The notes under the pieces were generated by a model that was not told the DNA's origin, did not search any database, and saw only the letters and a list, made by a program, of their open reading frames with translations. A DNA stretch of 64,000 bases from Rhodocyclales bacterium. GTDB taxonomy: Bacteria > Pseudomonadota > Gammaproteobacteria > Burkholderiales > Rhodocyclaceae. Position numbers and translations under genes: made by a program. Shown here piece after piece: positions 43,556 to 53,993 of the stretch. Each line of letters starts with the position of its first letter. The first letter of the stretch is position 1. The DNA lies in the NCBI GenBank assembly GCA_016235025.1, contig JACRMV010000001.1:558001-622000 (forward strand). Reading direction: 5' to 3'.

Positions 43556-44590
43556 TCAACGTGTGGCCGGGCGCAAGGCACGGAGAGTATAAAAGGCCAG
43601 TGTTTCCATAAATAACAATGGGTTAAGCGGATGGCGTGCGCTGCGGCGCAAAGGGAGCAGCTCACGCCAGGCGGCAAGCAGGGCCAGTGGGTCCAGAGCA
43701 GCAATATCCTTGGGGCGTGGCCAGTCGCCATGGTAATGCACTTCGCCGCTCATTCGCTCCAATGCCAGGTCAAACAGCCAGCGTTGTATCCCGGTAACCA
43801 AGTGCTCAAGCCGAAATGCGTTTTCATTCTTGAGCAAGGCATCCCAGCGCGCTGCCAGTTGAATGGGATCGGAGAGAGGGGCGATCAAACTTTCCACCAG
43901 GGCATCGATGGCTGTCAATTGCCCCTCGTTTTTCCATTGCATAACCTGTAACGGCGCACCGCCAGCCAGGGCAAGGTAGCGCGTGGCTTGTTTTTCCAGG
44001 CCGGCAGCACCCAGGAATTCAGCCGCAACGGCTTTCTCCGGAGTCGTAAAAGATACCACGCGACAGCGGCTGCGCAGGGTTGGAAGAAGATTTTTTATAT
44101 TTGATGAAACAATTAAAAAATATACACTTGAAGGTGGTTCTTCAAGTATTTTTAGAAGTGCATTGGCGGCTGCCGGGTTCATTGACTCGGCCTCGGTGAG
44201 CAGCACAACACGGTTAGCTTGGCGGTGGCTGCCGACAAAAACGAAATCCTCCAGTTCCCGAATCTGGTCGATGCGGATACTTCCGGGGCTGCGTTTTTTT
44301 GCCTTCTCGGTAGCGCCCTCTTCCGCATCTTCGTCACCGGCAGGTGCGATACGGCGAAAGTCCGGATGGTTTCCTGCCGTCAACCAGCGGCAGGAAGGGC
44401 AGGTTCCGCAGGCATCAAATTCAGGAGTACTTGCCTCACAAAGCAGTGATGCAGCGAGGTTTTCAGCAAACTCGCGCTTACCAAGACCTGCCGGGCCAGC
44501 AAGCAGCAGGGCGTGCGGAAGCCGCTCGAACCCCTGTGCAAGTAACTGGGTTCTGAGTTTTATATTTAGTTTATAAATATATGGTTGCAA
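43556..44590 (-). CDS. holB: DNA polymerase III delta' subunit
   Basis: A 344-residue clamp-loader subunit. It has ALLLAGPAGLGKREFAENLA, the zinc-binding DACGTCPSCRWLTAGNHPDF, IDQIRELEDFVFVGSHRQANRVVLLTEAESMNPAAANALLKILEEPP and LPTLRSRCRVVSF. In delta' the ATPase is dead; the P-loop GPAGLGK remains recognisable. It overlaps tmk by 20 bases. Confidence 0.93.
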   Translation of the reverse strand: MQPYIYKLNIKLRTQLLAQGFERLPHALLLAGPAGLGKREFAENLAASLLCEASTPEFDACGTCPSCRWLTAGNHPDFRRIAPAGDEDAEEGATEKAKKRSPGSIRIDQIRELEDFVFVGSHRQANRVVLLTEAESMNPAAANALLKILEEPPSSVYFLIVSSNIKNLLPTLRSRCRVVSFTTPEKAVAAEFLGAAGLEKQATRYLALAGGAPLQVMQWKNEGQLTAIDALVESLIAPLSDPIQLAARWDALLKNENAFRLEHLVTGIQRWLFDLALERMSGEVHYHGDWPRPKDIAALDPLALLAAWRELLPLRRSARHPLNPLLFMETLAFYTLRALRPATR

Positions 44591-45185
44591 TTGTTTCTTT
44601 TATTAAAGCATTAAGTGTTTCAGGGGATTGAGTCGCATCGATGAGCTTGACTCGCTGGGGATTTTCAGCAGCTATACGCAGATACGCGGCGCGTACTCGC
44701 TCAAAAAAATCCATCTGTTCCTGCTCAAACCGATCGGGTGCATTCGCTGTGCCGGCCAGGCGCTGTTGCGCCACGCTCACCGGTACGTCGAACACAAAGG
44801 TCAGATCAGGTGCCAGGCCGTCAAGTGACCATTTTGCCAATTGCGCAATTTTTTCCCAAGCTACGCCGCGACCGCCACCCTGATAGGCAAAGGATGCATC
44901 GACAAAACGGTCACAAACCACCCATTGTCCGGCGGCCAGAGCCGGTTCAATCACTTGTGCCCGGTGTTCACGGCGGGCAGCAAACATCAGCAAGGTTTCG
45001 GTTTCCAGGTGCATGGGCTCGGTCAGCAGCAAGGTCCGCAACTTTTCGCCCAGCGGCGTGCCTCCCGGCTCGCGGGTCGCCACGACGGTATGCCCCTGCT
45101 GGCGCAAGTGCGCGATCAGCCCGGCATGCTGGGTGCTTTTTCCCGCACCATCGATGCCCTCGAAGGTAATGAAGCGGCCGCGCAT
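44571..45185 (-). CDS. tmk: Thymidylate kinase
   Basis: A 204-residue P-loop kinase: FEGIDGAGKSTQHAGLI, TREPGGTPLGEKLR, the DRFVDASFAYQGGGRG substrate loop and a lid. It phosphorylates dTMP to dTDP. Standard mltG-tmk-holB order. Confidence 0.97.
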   Translation of the reverse strand: MRGRFITFEGIDGAGKSTQHAGLIAHLRQQGHTVVATREPGGTPLGEKLRTLLLTEPMHLETETLLMFAARREHRAQVIEPALAAGQWVVCDRFVDASFAYQGGGRGVAWEKIAQLAKWSLDGLAPDLTFVFDVPVSVAQQRLAGTANAPDRFEQEQMDFFERVRAAYLRIAAENPQRVKLIDATQSPETLNALIKETIATIYL

Positions 45186-45188
45186 GGA

Positions 45189-46175
45189 TTATCTGTTTCC
45201 TTTCTGGTAGTTGGCCACCGCCCGATTGTGGGCCTCGAGCGAGCTGGAAAACACGCTTGAGCCATCGCCACGGGCAACGAAATAGAGTTTATCGCTTGCA
45301 GGCGGGTTGGCCGCAGCACGCAGCGCATCGCGCCCCGGCATGGAAATCGGCGTTGGCGGCAGGCCGCGTCGGGTGTAGGTGTTCCATGGGGTATCGGTTT
45401 CAAGGTCGATGCGTCGCAGATTGCCATCGAAGCGCTCGCCCAGACCATAGATTACAGAGGGATCGGTTTGCAGCGGCATACCGAGGCGCAAACGATTAAC
45501 GAATACGGCGGCAATCTGCGGCCGGTCACTGGCCAGCCCGGTTTCCTTTTCCACAATGGAGGCCAGAATCAACAGCTCGTAAGGCGTTTTCAAGGGCAAG
45601 CCGGGATTGCGCGTCGCCCATGCGGCGTTGAGTTCGCGCTGCATGGCAAGGTAGGCCCGTTTAAGCACAGCCAGATCGCTGTCACCCTTGTCAAACAGGT
45701 AGGTATCCGGAAAAAACAGTCCTTCAGGGCTGGATTCGTTGGCGCCGATACGCCTGAGAATCTCGTCGTCATGCAACGCTGCCATTTCATGATTCAATTC
45801 GGGCGCGTTGCCGAGCAGTGCATGCAAATCGCGGAATGTCCGCCCTTCGACCAGTACCAGCTCACTCTGGCTGACATCGCCACGCGTCAGCTTGTTGAGC
45901 AGTTCCAGCGCAGTTGTTGGTGCGGCAACTTCATAACTCCCGGCCTTGATGTGCGCTGCACGCCCCAGCAAGCGCCCCATCCATTCGAACTGCCAGGCCG
46001 GCAGTTCGATTCCGGCCGCTTCGATGACCCGTGCCGCCGTGCGCAGGCTGGCACCGGGCGGCACCGAAAACTCAATCGGGCCGGCTTGCATCGGCAGGGA
46101 GCGCAATGCAAACCAGCTGACAGCCAGGCTGATGGCAAGCAATGCCAGAATGAGGAACGACTTGAGCAGACGCAT
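45189..46175 (-). CDS. mltG: Endolytic murein transglycosylase MltG
   Basis: A 328-residue YceG-like protein with one N-terminal membrane helix (MRLLKSFLILALLAISLAVSW). It has EGLFFPDTYLFDKGDS, the catalytic Glu in LILASIVEKETGLASDRPQ, VFVNRLRLGMPLQTDPSVIYGLG and YTRRGLPPTPISMPGRDAL. It cuts nascent glycan strands in the inner membrane. The start at 46175 gives the expected short cytoplasmic tail; the frame is open further upstream. Confidence 0.95.
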   Translation of the reverse strand: MRLLKSFLILALLAISLAVSWFALRSLPMQAGPIEFSVPPGASLRTAARVIEAAGIELPAWQFEWMGRLLGRAAHIKAGSYEVAAPTTALELLNKLTRGDVSQSELVLVEGRTFRDLHALLGNAPELNHEMAALHDDEILRRIGANESSPEGLFFPDTYLFDKGDSDLAVLKRAYLAMQRELNAAWATRNPGLPLKTPYELLILASIVEKETGLASDRPQIAAVFVNRLRLGMPLQTDPSVIYGLGERFDGNLRRIDLETDTPWNTYTRRGLPPTPISMPGRDALRAAANPPASDKLYFVARGDGSSVFSSSLEAHNRAVANYQKGNR

Positions 46176-46255
46176 GAAGAAGATAAGGGGCAGGGAAACG
46201 CCAGATGCGTTTCGGACGCGATAATATCCCAAGCTTTCGCCAAGGATTGATTTCG

Positions 46256-47257
46256 ATGAACCCGAACTGGACAAGTTTTCTCACGGCTCAAGGCTGGATC
46301 GCTGATGCAGGCCACTTTGGACATCCTGCAATGGAGCTTGACGCCGCCTCGAAGGGCGCAGTTTTCGCCCCGCTCGCCGACTTTGGCCTGATCCGCGCCA
46401 GCGGGCCGGACGCGGCCGGTTTTCTGCATAATCTGATGAGCAACGACATCCAGGGCATCGATGCCGTGACGGCGCGCGTTGCCGGGTTATGCACGCCGAA
46501 AGGGCGCTTGCTGGCAATCTTCCTTGTCTGGCGCGAAGGTGAAGATTTCCTGCTGATGCTGCCGCAGGAGATTTTGCCAGTCATCCTCAAAAAGCTGTCG
46601 ATGTTCGTCTTGCGCTCGAAGGTAAAACTCTCCGATATCAGTGCCGAGAGAGTCCTGATCGGCGTCTCGCCAGCGCCGAGTTTTTTCGATACGGTCCCGC
46701 CCCGCTTCACCGTCACCTCAACCTCGGGCGGACAGGCGATACAGCTCGACGACACGCGCGCCCTGCTCTGCCTCGCGCCTGAAGCCGCCATTGCCCGCTG
46801 GCCCGGGCTCGCAGCGAAGGCGCGGCCGGTCGGCGCCGATGCCTGGCGCTGGCTTGAAATTGCCGCCGGCCAGCCGCGTCTCGTGACGGCGACGCAAGAG
46901 CTTTTCGTGCCGCAAATGCTCAACATGGACCTGCCCGGCGTTGCGGGTGTGAGCTTTACCAAGGGATGCTATCCGGGACAGGAAATCGTCGCCCGCACGC
47001 ACTACCTTGGCAAGGTCAAGCGACGCATGGTTCGGGCGCACATCAGCCACGATGCCGTACCGGGTACGCACGTCTATGCCCCGGAGACCGGCGATCAGCA
47101 ATGCGGCTCCGTGGTCAGCCGCGCTCCCTCGCCCGTGGGTGGTTTCGATTGTCTGGTCAGCGTGCAGAGTACCGCTGTCGAAGCCGGCGAAGTGCATCTT
47201 GGCGCGCCCGACGGCGAGCGCCTGGCATTTCTGCCGTTGCCTTACAGCATCGAGTAA
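46256..47257 (+). CDS. ygfZ: YgfZ/GcvT-family Fe-S cluster repair protein
   Basis: A 333-residue folate-binding GcvT-like protein. The diagnostic motif KGCYPGQEIVARTHY with its essential Cys is present near residue 239. It helps mature or repair Fe-S proteins such as MiaB. Residues about 135-143 (VSPAPSFF) come from a dispersed-repeat copy. The TAA stop overlaps the ATG of the NRDE gene. Confidence 0.92.
   Translation: MNPNWTSFLTAQGWIADAGHFGHPAMELDAASKGAVFAPLADFGLIRASGPDAAGFLHNLMSNDIQGIDAVTARVAGLCTPKGRLLAIFLVWREGEDFLLMLPQEILPVILKKLSMFVLRSKVKLSDISAERVLIGVSPAPSFFDTVPPRFTVTSTSGGQAIQLDDTRALLCLAPEAAIARWPGLAAKARPVGADAWRWLEIAAGQPRLVTATQELFVPQMLNMDLPGVAGVSFTKGCYPGQEIVARTHYLGKVKRRMVRAHISHDAVPGTHVYAPETGDQQCGSVVSRAPSPVGGFDCLVSVQSTAVEAGEVHLGAPDGERLAFLPLPYSIE
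46661..46685 (-). repeat. Dispersed KVGAG/SPAPT repeat, in ygfZ
   Basis: Reverse copy (GGCGTCTCGCCAGCGCCGAG then TTTTT) read as GVSPAPSFF. Confidence 0.75.
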
Positions 47258-48060
47258 TGTGCCTGATCCTCATCGCCTGGCAGGCACACCCGGACTATCC
47301 GCAGGTGGTTGCTGCCAATCGCGATGAGTTTTTTGCCCGGCCGACGATGCCGGCTACCTTCTGGACGAATGCAGCGCAAGTACTCGGCGGCCGCGACCTG
47401 GAAGCCGGCGGTACTTGGCTTGGCGTGACGCGTGAGGGGCGTTTTGCCGCGCTGACCAACTATCGTGATCCGGTGCAAAATCGGCCGGGTTTGCGCTCGC
47501 GCGGAGCATTGGTGACGGAATTTTTGCGCGGCCAGAGTACGCCGCAGGATTATCTGGCCACCATCGAGGACGAACGCTACAACGGCTACAACCTGCTGGT
47601 GAGCGATGGCGCGAGTTTGTGGTGGACGTCGAACATAAATCATCAGCAGCGGCAACTTGCGCCTGGCATTTACGGCCTCTCGAACCATCTGCTCGATACG
47701 CCCTGGCCAAAAGTCGGTGCTGGCAAGACGGCGCTGGCCGAGGCCTTGACGGCCTTGCCCAACGAGCGCCCGCTCTCCGCCCTGCTCACCGATCAACGGG
47801 TGCATCCCGATCTTGCACTGCCCACCACCGGTGTGTCGCTGGAATGGGAACGCCTGCTCTCCGCTGCATTCGTCACATCGCCCGATTACGGCACGCGCAG
47901 TTCAACCGTGGTCGTCTGGCGCAGCGATGGCTGGGTAAGCTTCGACGAGCAGACCTGGCTGGCGGGTGCGCAGCCGGATGCGCGGGTACGTTACCGATTC
48001 AGGTTGGCGAGGTTGGCGACGGGCGCCGCATCAGGCGGTGCGGAATCCCCGCCTCGATGA
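47257..48060 (+). CDS. NRDE-family protein (TANGO2-like)
   Basis: A 267-residue protein starting MCLILIAWQAHPDYPQVVAANRDEFFARPT, with the namesake NRDE motif and the likely N-terminal catalytic Cys2 of an Ntn-hydrolase-like fold. LGGRDLEAGGTWLGVTREGRFAALTNYRDP, YNGYNLLVSD and GLSNHLLDTPWPKV are family blocks. Function in bacteria is not settled; the eukaryotic homologue TANGO2 is linked to heme and lipid handling. KVGAGKTA (codons about 151-159) is a repeat copy. The 3' end overlaps the convergent L,D-transpeptidase gene by 62 bases. Confidence 0.88.
   Translation: MCLILIAWQAHPDYPQVVAANRDEFFARPTMPATFWTNAAQVLGGRDLEAGGTWLGVTREGRFAALTNYRDPVQNRPGLRSRGALVTEFLRGQSTPQDYLATIEDERYNGYNLLVSDGASLWWTSNINHQQRQLAPGIYGLSNHLLDTPWPKVGAGKTALAEALTALPNERPLSALLTDQRVHPDLALPTTGVSLEWERLLSAAFVTSPDYGTRSSTVVVWRSDGWVSFDEQTWLAGAQPDARVRYRFRLARLATGAASGGAESPPR
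47709..47733 (+). repeat. Dispersed KVGAG/SPAPT repeat, in the NRDE gene
   Basis: Forward copy (AAAAGTCGGTGCTGGCAAGA then CGGCG), read PKVGAGKTAL, directly after the conserved LLDTPW block. Confidence 0.75.
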
Positions 48061-48904
48061 ACTCCGGCCCTTCGGCGACGAAGCCCAGTTTTTCATAGAA
48101 CCTCGTCGCCTGGGTCTGGGCGTGGAGCAGTGGCGACAGATTTTTTTGTCCTGCCGCCTCCAGCAGACGCTCCAGCACCGCCCGCCCGACCCCCTGGCCG
48201 CGCCAGTCGGCACGCACCGCCAGTCGGCCGATGTACCCATCGGGCAGCAGGCGTCCCGTGCCGATGATGGCGCCAGCGCTGTCGTGCGCAATGGCGTGCA
48301 GGCTGACGGCGTCGAATTCGTCCCATTCCATGTCCGCCGGTACGCCCTGCTCCGCGATGAAGACCGCCTCGCGCAGTGGCGCCGCTTGCGGGCCGATTTC
48401 ATCCCATGAGCCGGTTGCCACGCCGAATTCGACAATACTCACAGGGATGTACACCGGTACGCGGTCGAACAGTTCGATGATGTCTTTATTCCTCATGCGC
48501 ACGCAACCGATGGAGCCCGGCATGCCCATTGCCACTGTGTCCGGCGAACCGTGAAGGTAGATATAGCGGCGCATGGTATCGACGCTGCCAAGGCGGTTCC
48601 GGCCCGGCTCGCAGCCTGACAGCCAGAGGATGCGCGTCAGGATCCAGTCGCGGCCGGGGAATTGCGCCGCCAGCTCCGGCGTCCAGATTTCCCCGGTCGG
48701 CCGCCGCCGCACGAAGACCGTGTTCGTCGCCCTGCCAGCGCCGACTTTTGCGCGAACGATATGGCGGCCGCGCGGCGTGCAATAACTGCCGCTTTGCTCG
48801 CCGGCGCCGTTTTTTGCGGTGGATACCGGGTAGCGGGCGAGCAAGTCGCCCGCCGCATCGTGAAGCTCGAGCGTCTGCTGCGGCAGGCTGATGCGGATGC
48901 GCAT
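47999..48904 (-). CDS. L,D-transpeptidase fused to a GNAT acetyltransferase
   Basis: A 301-residue fusion. Residues about 1-150 form a YkuD L,D-transpeptidase (RISLPQQTLELHDAAG, CTPRGRHIVRAKVGAG, RRPTGEIWTPELAAQFPGRDWILTRILWL, YIYLHGSPDT and the catalytic GSIGCVRMRNKDIIELF). Residues about 165-290 form a GNAT domain (LREAVFIAEQGVPADMEWDEFD, GRLLPDGYIGRLAVRADWRGQGVGRAVLERLLE with the acetyl-CoA loop RGQGVG). No signal peptide is evident, which is odd for a wall enzyme. Start MRIRISLPQQTLELHD at 48904, one base before the tadA stop. Confidence 0.88.
   Translation of the reverse strand: MRIRISLPQQTLELHDAAGDLLARYPVSTAKNGAGEQSGSYCTPRGRHIVRAKVGAGRATNTVFVRRRPTGEIWTPELAAQFPGRDWILTRILWLSGCEPGRNRLGSVDTMRRYIYLHGSPDTVAMGMPGSIGCVRMRNKDIIELFDRVPVYIPVSIVEFGVATGSWDEIGPQAAPLREAVFIAEQGVPADMEWDEFDAVSLHAIAHDSAGAIIGTGRLLPDGYIGRLAVRADWRGQGVGRAVLERLLEAAGQKNLSPLLHAQTQATRFYEKLGFVAEGPEFIEAGIPHRLMRRPSPTSPT
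48727..48750 (-). repeat. Dispersed KVGAG/SPAPT repeat, in the L,D-transpeptidase
   Basis: In the gene direction GCAAAAGTCGGCGCTGGCAG then GGCGA, read AKVGAGRAT. Family members commonly have an AKIGAG-like stretch here. A second, more degenerate relative (AAAAAACGGCGCCGGCGAG) lies at about 48798-48820 and is probably native. Confidence 0.65.
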
Positions 48905-48905
48905 C

Positions 48906-50872
<1,967 letters not shown>

Positions 50873-50876
<4 letters not shown>

Positions 50877-50910
50877 CGTGCATTAATGATGCGCGTAATG
50901 TATGCGCATC
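50873..50910 (+). promoter_or_regulatory. ccdAB promoter and palindromic operator
   Basis: TTGACG (50873-50878), a 17-base spacer and TAATGT (50896-50901) form a good sigma-70 promoter. The inverted repeat GATGCGC / GCGCATC (50888-50894, 50904-50910) covers the -10, as expected for autorepression by a CcdA-CcdB complex. The -35 overlaps the trhP stop. Confidence 0.6.
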
Positions 50911-50929
50911 AACTGCAAGGAGTAATGCC

Positions 50930-51175
50930 ATGAATGCCCAGCCCAAAAAAGCTGCCAATCTGACAATTAGTACAGAATTACTTGAGGCAGCAAAGGGTTA
51001 CAAGATAAACCTCTCGCAAACTCTTGAAACAGCCTTGGCCGCCGAGTTGAAAAAATGCCGCGAAGCCGAATGGCTGGAGCAGAACCGGGAGGCGATTGAG
51101 GCGTACAACCAGCATATCGAAAAGCGCGGTTTGTTTTCCGACCGCTTTCGTACCTTTGCCATAGAACGTAAATGA
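50930..51175 (+). CDS. ccdA: CcdA-type antitoxin
   Basis: An 81-residue antitoxin with an N-terminal ribbon-helix-helix (KAANLTISTELLEAAKGYKINLSQTLETAL) and a toxin-binding tail (EWLEQNREAIEAYNQHIEKRGLFSDRFRTF). GCAAGGAG precedes the ATG. Followed 17 bases later by ccdB. Confidence 0.92.
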   Translation: MNAQPKKAANLTISTELLEAAKGYKINLSQTLETALAAELKKCREAEWLEQNREAIEAYNQHIEKRGLFSDRFRTFAIERK

Positions 51176-51192
51176 GCCGGCATAAAATCTGA

Positions 51193-51510
51193 ATGGCACA
51201 GCTTGACGTCTACCCGAACCCCGACCGTGAAACGGCCGTCCTCATTCCGTATGTTCTGGACATCCAGTCCGATCTGCTTGGCGCACTTCCCACCGTTACG
51301 GTCATTCCGTTGATCGCGCCCGTTGCCGCCGAACTGCTCCCGATCTTGCGGCTGAATCCGAAGCTGATGGTCGAACAGCAAGCGCTGCTTGCCCTGACAC
51401 AGGATATTGCCTCCATTCCCCGCCGCCTGCTCGCTCGTCCGATTGCCAATCTCTCCCCCCAGCGCGACGAAATTCTCGCCGCACTGGATTTTCTGTTCAC
51501 CGGTTTCTAA
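51193..51510 (+). CDS. ccdB: CcdB-type gyrase-poisoning toxin
   Basis: A 105-residue CcdB (MAQLDVYPNPDRETAVLIPYVLDIQSDLLG...), ending ALDFLFTGF where CcdB of plasmid F ends with a similar WGI-type tail needed to poison gyrase; here the last residues are TGF, so activity should not be assumed. Chromosomal ccdAB between trhP and ettA. Confidence 0.9.
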   Translation: MAQLDVYPNPDRETAVLIPYVLDIQSDLLGALPTVTVIPLIAPVAAELLPILRLNPKLMVEQQALLALTQDIASIPRRLLARPIANLSPQRDEILAALDFLFTGF

Positions 51511-51527
51511 TCCCCTCCGATTCCATC

Positions 51528-53190
<1,663 letters not shown>

Positions 53191-53192
<2 letters not shown>

Positions 53193-53215
53193 AAGTCGGC
53201 GCGGGGGATACGGCG
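53191..53215 (+). repeat. Dispersed KVGAG/SPAPT repeat, at ettA stop
   Basis: AAAAGTCGGCGCGGGGGATA then CGGCG, starting at the last two bases of the ettA stop codon. Confidence 0.85.
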
Positions 53216-53382
53216 CACAAGAATCGTCCCAGACCAAGGGCGATTCCTGAAACGCTAAAACTGGTTGGAACTATTCAGGAAAATTTATGGCACCCGAAAT
53301 TCAATTCTCTAGAAACATTGATAACATTCTCGCCAGCACTGATGAACAAGGCCCGTTAGAGTCATAAACATCAAGGAATGTC
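53216..53382. other. Gap before the PNPOx cassette
   Basis: About 167 bases, AT-richer to the right. It holds a 26-codon frame with AGGAAAA upstream (ATG 53287, TAA ends 53367; MAPEIQFSRNIDNILASTDE...) that I do not recognise, and GTTAGAG at 53355-53361, a possible left cassette boundary. Nothing else seen. Confidence 0.35.
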
Positions 53383-53934
53383 ATGGGTAAGCAATATAAA
53401 GCGCTCTCTGAACGATTGTTTGAGTTCATCGCGGAACAGAAAATATTTTTTGTTGGCACGGCAACTGGCGATAGTCGAGTTAATGTGTCTCCCAAGGGAA
53501 TGGATTCCTTGCGAGTCTTAAACAACAACCGGGTAATCTGGCTTAACGTAACGGGCAGCGGCAACGAAACATCAGCTCACGTTCAACAAGACCCGCGCAT
53601 GACAATTATGTTTTGCGCATTTGAAGGGCCACCTCTTATTCTTCGTCTTTACGGGACAGCAAGGGTTGTCCACAAGAACGATGATAACTGGGAAGATCTC
53701 TTCGCTCACTTCAATCCATTACCCGGCGCACGTCAAATCTTTGATTTTTCAATTGAGCTGGTGCAAACATCTTGCGGGATGGCCGTACCTTATTACGCCT
53801 ATACAGGCGACAGGGAATTACTCTTGGACTGGGCAAGGGGAAAGGGCGAGGACGGCCTGAGGCAGTACTGGGAAGAAAAAAACCAATCAAGTATCGACAA
53901 CATCCCAACTCACATCATTGCGAAAAATGTCTAA
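53383..53934 (+). CDS. Pyridoxamine 5'-phosphate oxidase-family protein, on a lone integron cassette
   Basis: A 183-residue split-barrel flavin-binding-type protein: EQKIFFVGTATGDSRVNVSPKGMDSLRVL, VIWLNVTGSGNETSAHVQQD, MTIMFCAFEGPPLILRLYGTA. This group is annotated as PNPOx-like; the true substrate is unknown. Its base composition is less GC-rich than its neighbours. The stop TAA lies inside GTCTAAC, the R'' core of an attC site, which is the hallmark of an integron cassette gene. Confidence 0.82.
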   Translation: MGKQYKALSERLFEFIAEQKIFFVGTATGDSRVNVSPKGMDSLRVLNNNRVIWLNVTGSGNETSAHVQQDPRMTIMFCAFEGPPLILRLYGTARVVHKNDDNWEDLFAHFNPLPGARQIFDFSIELVQTSCGMAVPYYAYTGDRELLLDWARGKGEDGLRQYWEEKNQSSIDNIPTHIIAKNV

Positions 53935-53993
53935 CCTGCACTCAAGCGGGACTGTGCAAAAGCGCGCAGCCCCTTAGCTCCACTTCGTTAGAC
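53929..53993 (+). other. Integron attC recombination site
   Basis: GTCTAAC (53929-53935) and GTTAGAC (53987-53993) are perfectly complementary core sites 65 bp apart end to end. Between them lie CTCAAGC, a hairpin GGGACTGTGC / GCGCGCAGCCCC around an AAAA loop, and TTAGCTC just before R'. These internal motifs are those of classical attC sites and set the + orientation. The last bases also contain the stop codon of the convergent GMC gene. Confidence 0.8.

Noticed and set aside
45346-45370. GAAATCGGCGTTGGCGGCAG in mltG as another repeat copy
   Set aside because: It encodes the conserved MltG motif PPTPISMPG and matches the repeat core poorly past the first ten bases.
46824-46850. GGTCGGCGCCGATGCCTGGC in ygfZ as a second copy in that gene
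   Set aside because: Encodes VGADAWRWLEI, a region typical of YgfZ proteins; the GATACGG end is absent.
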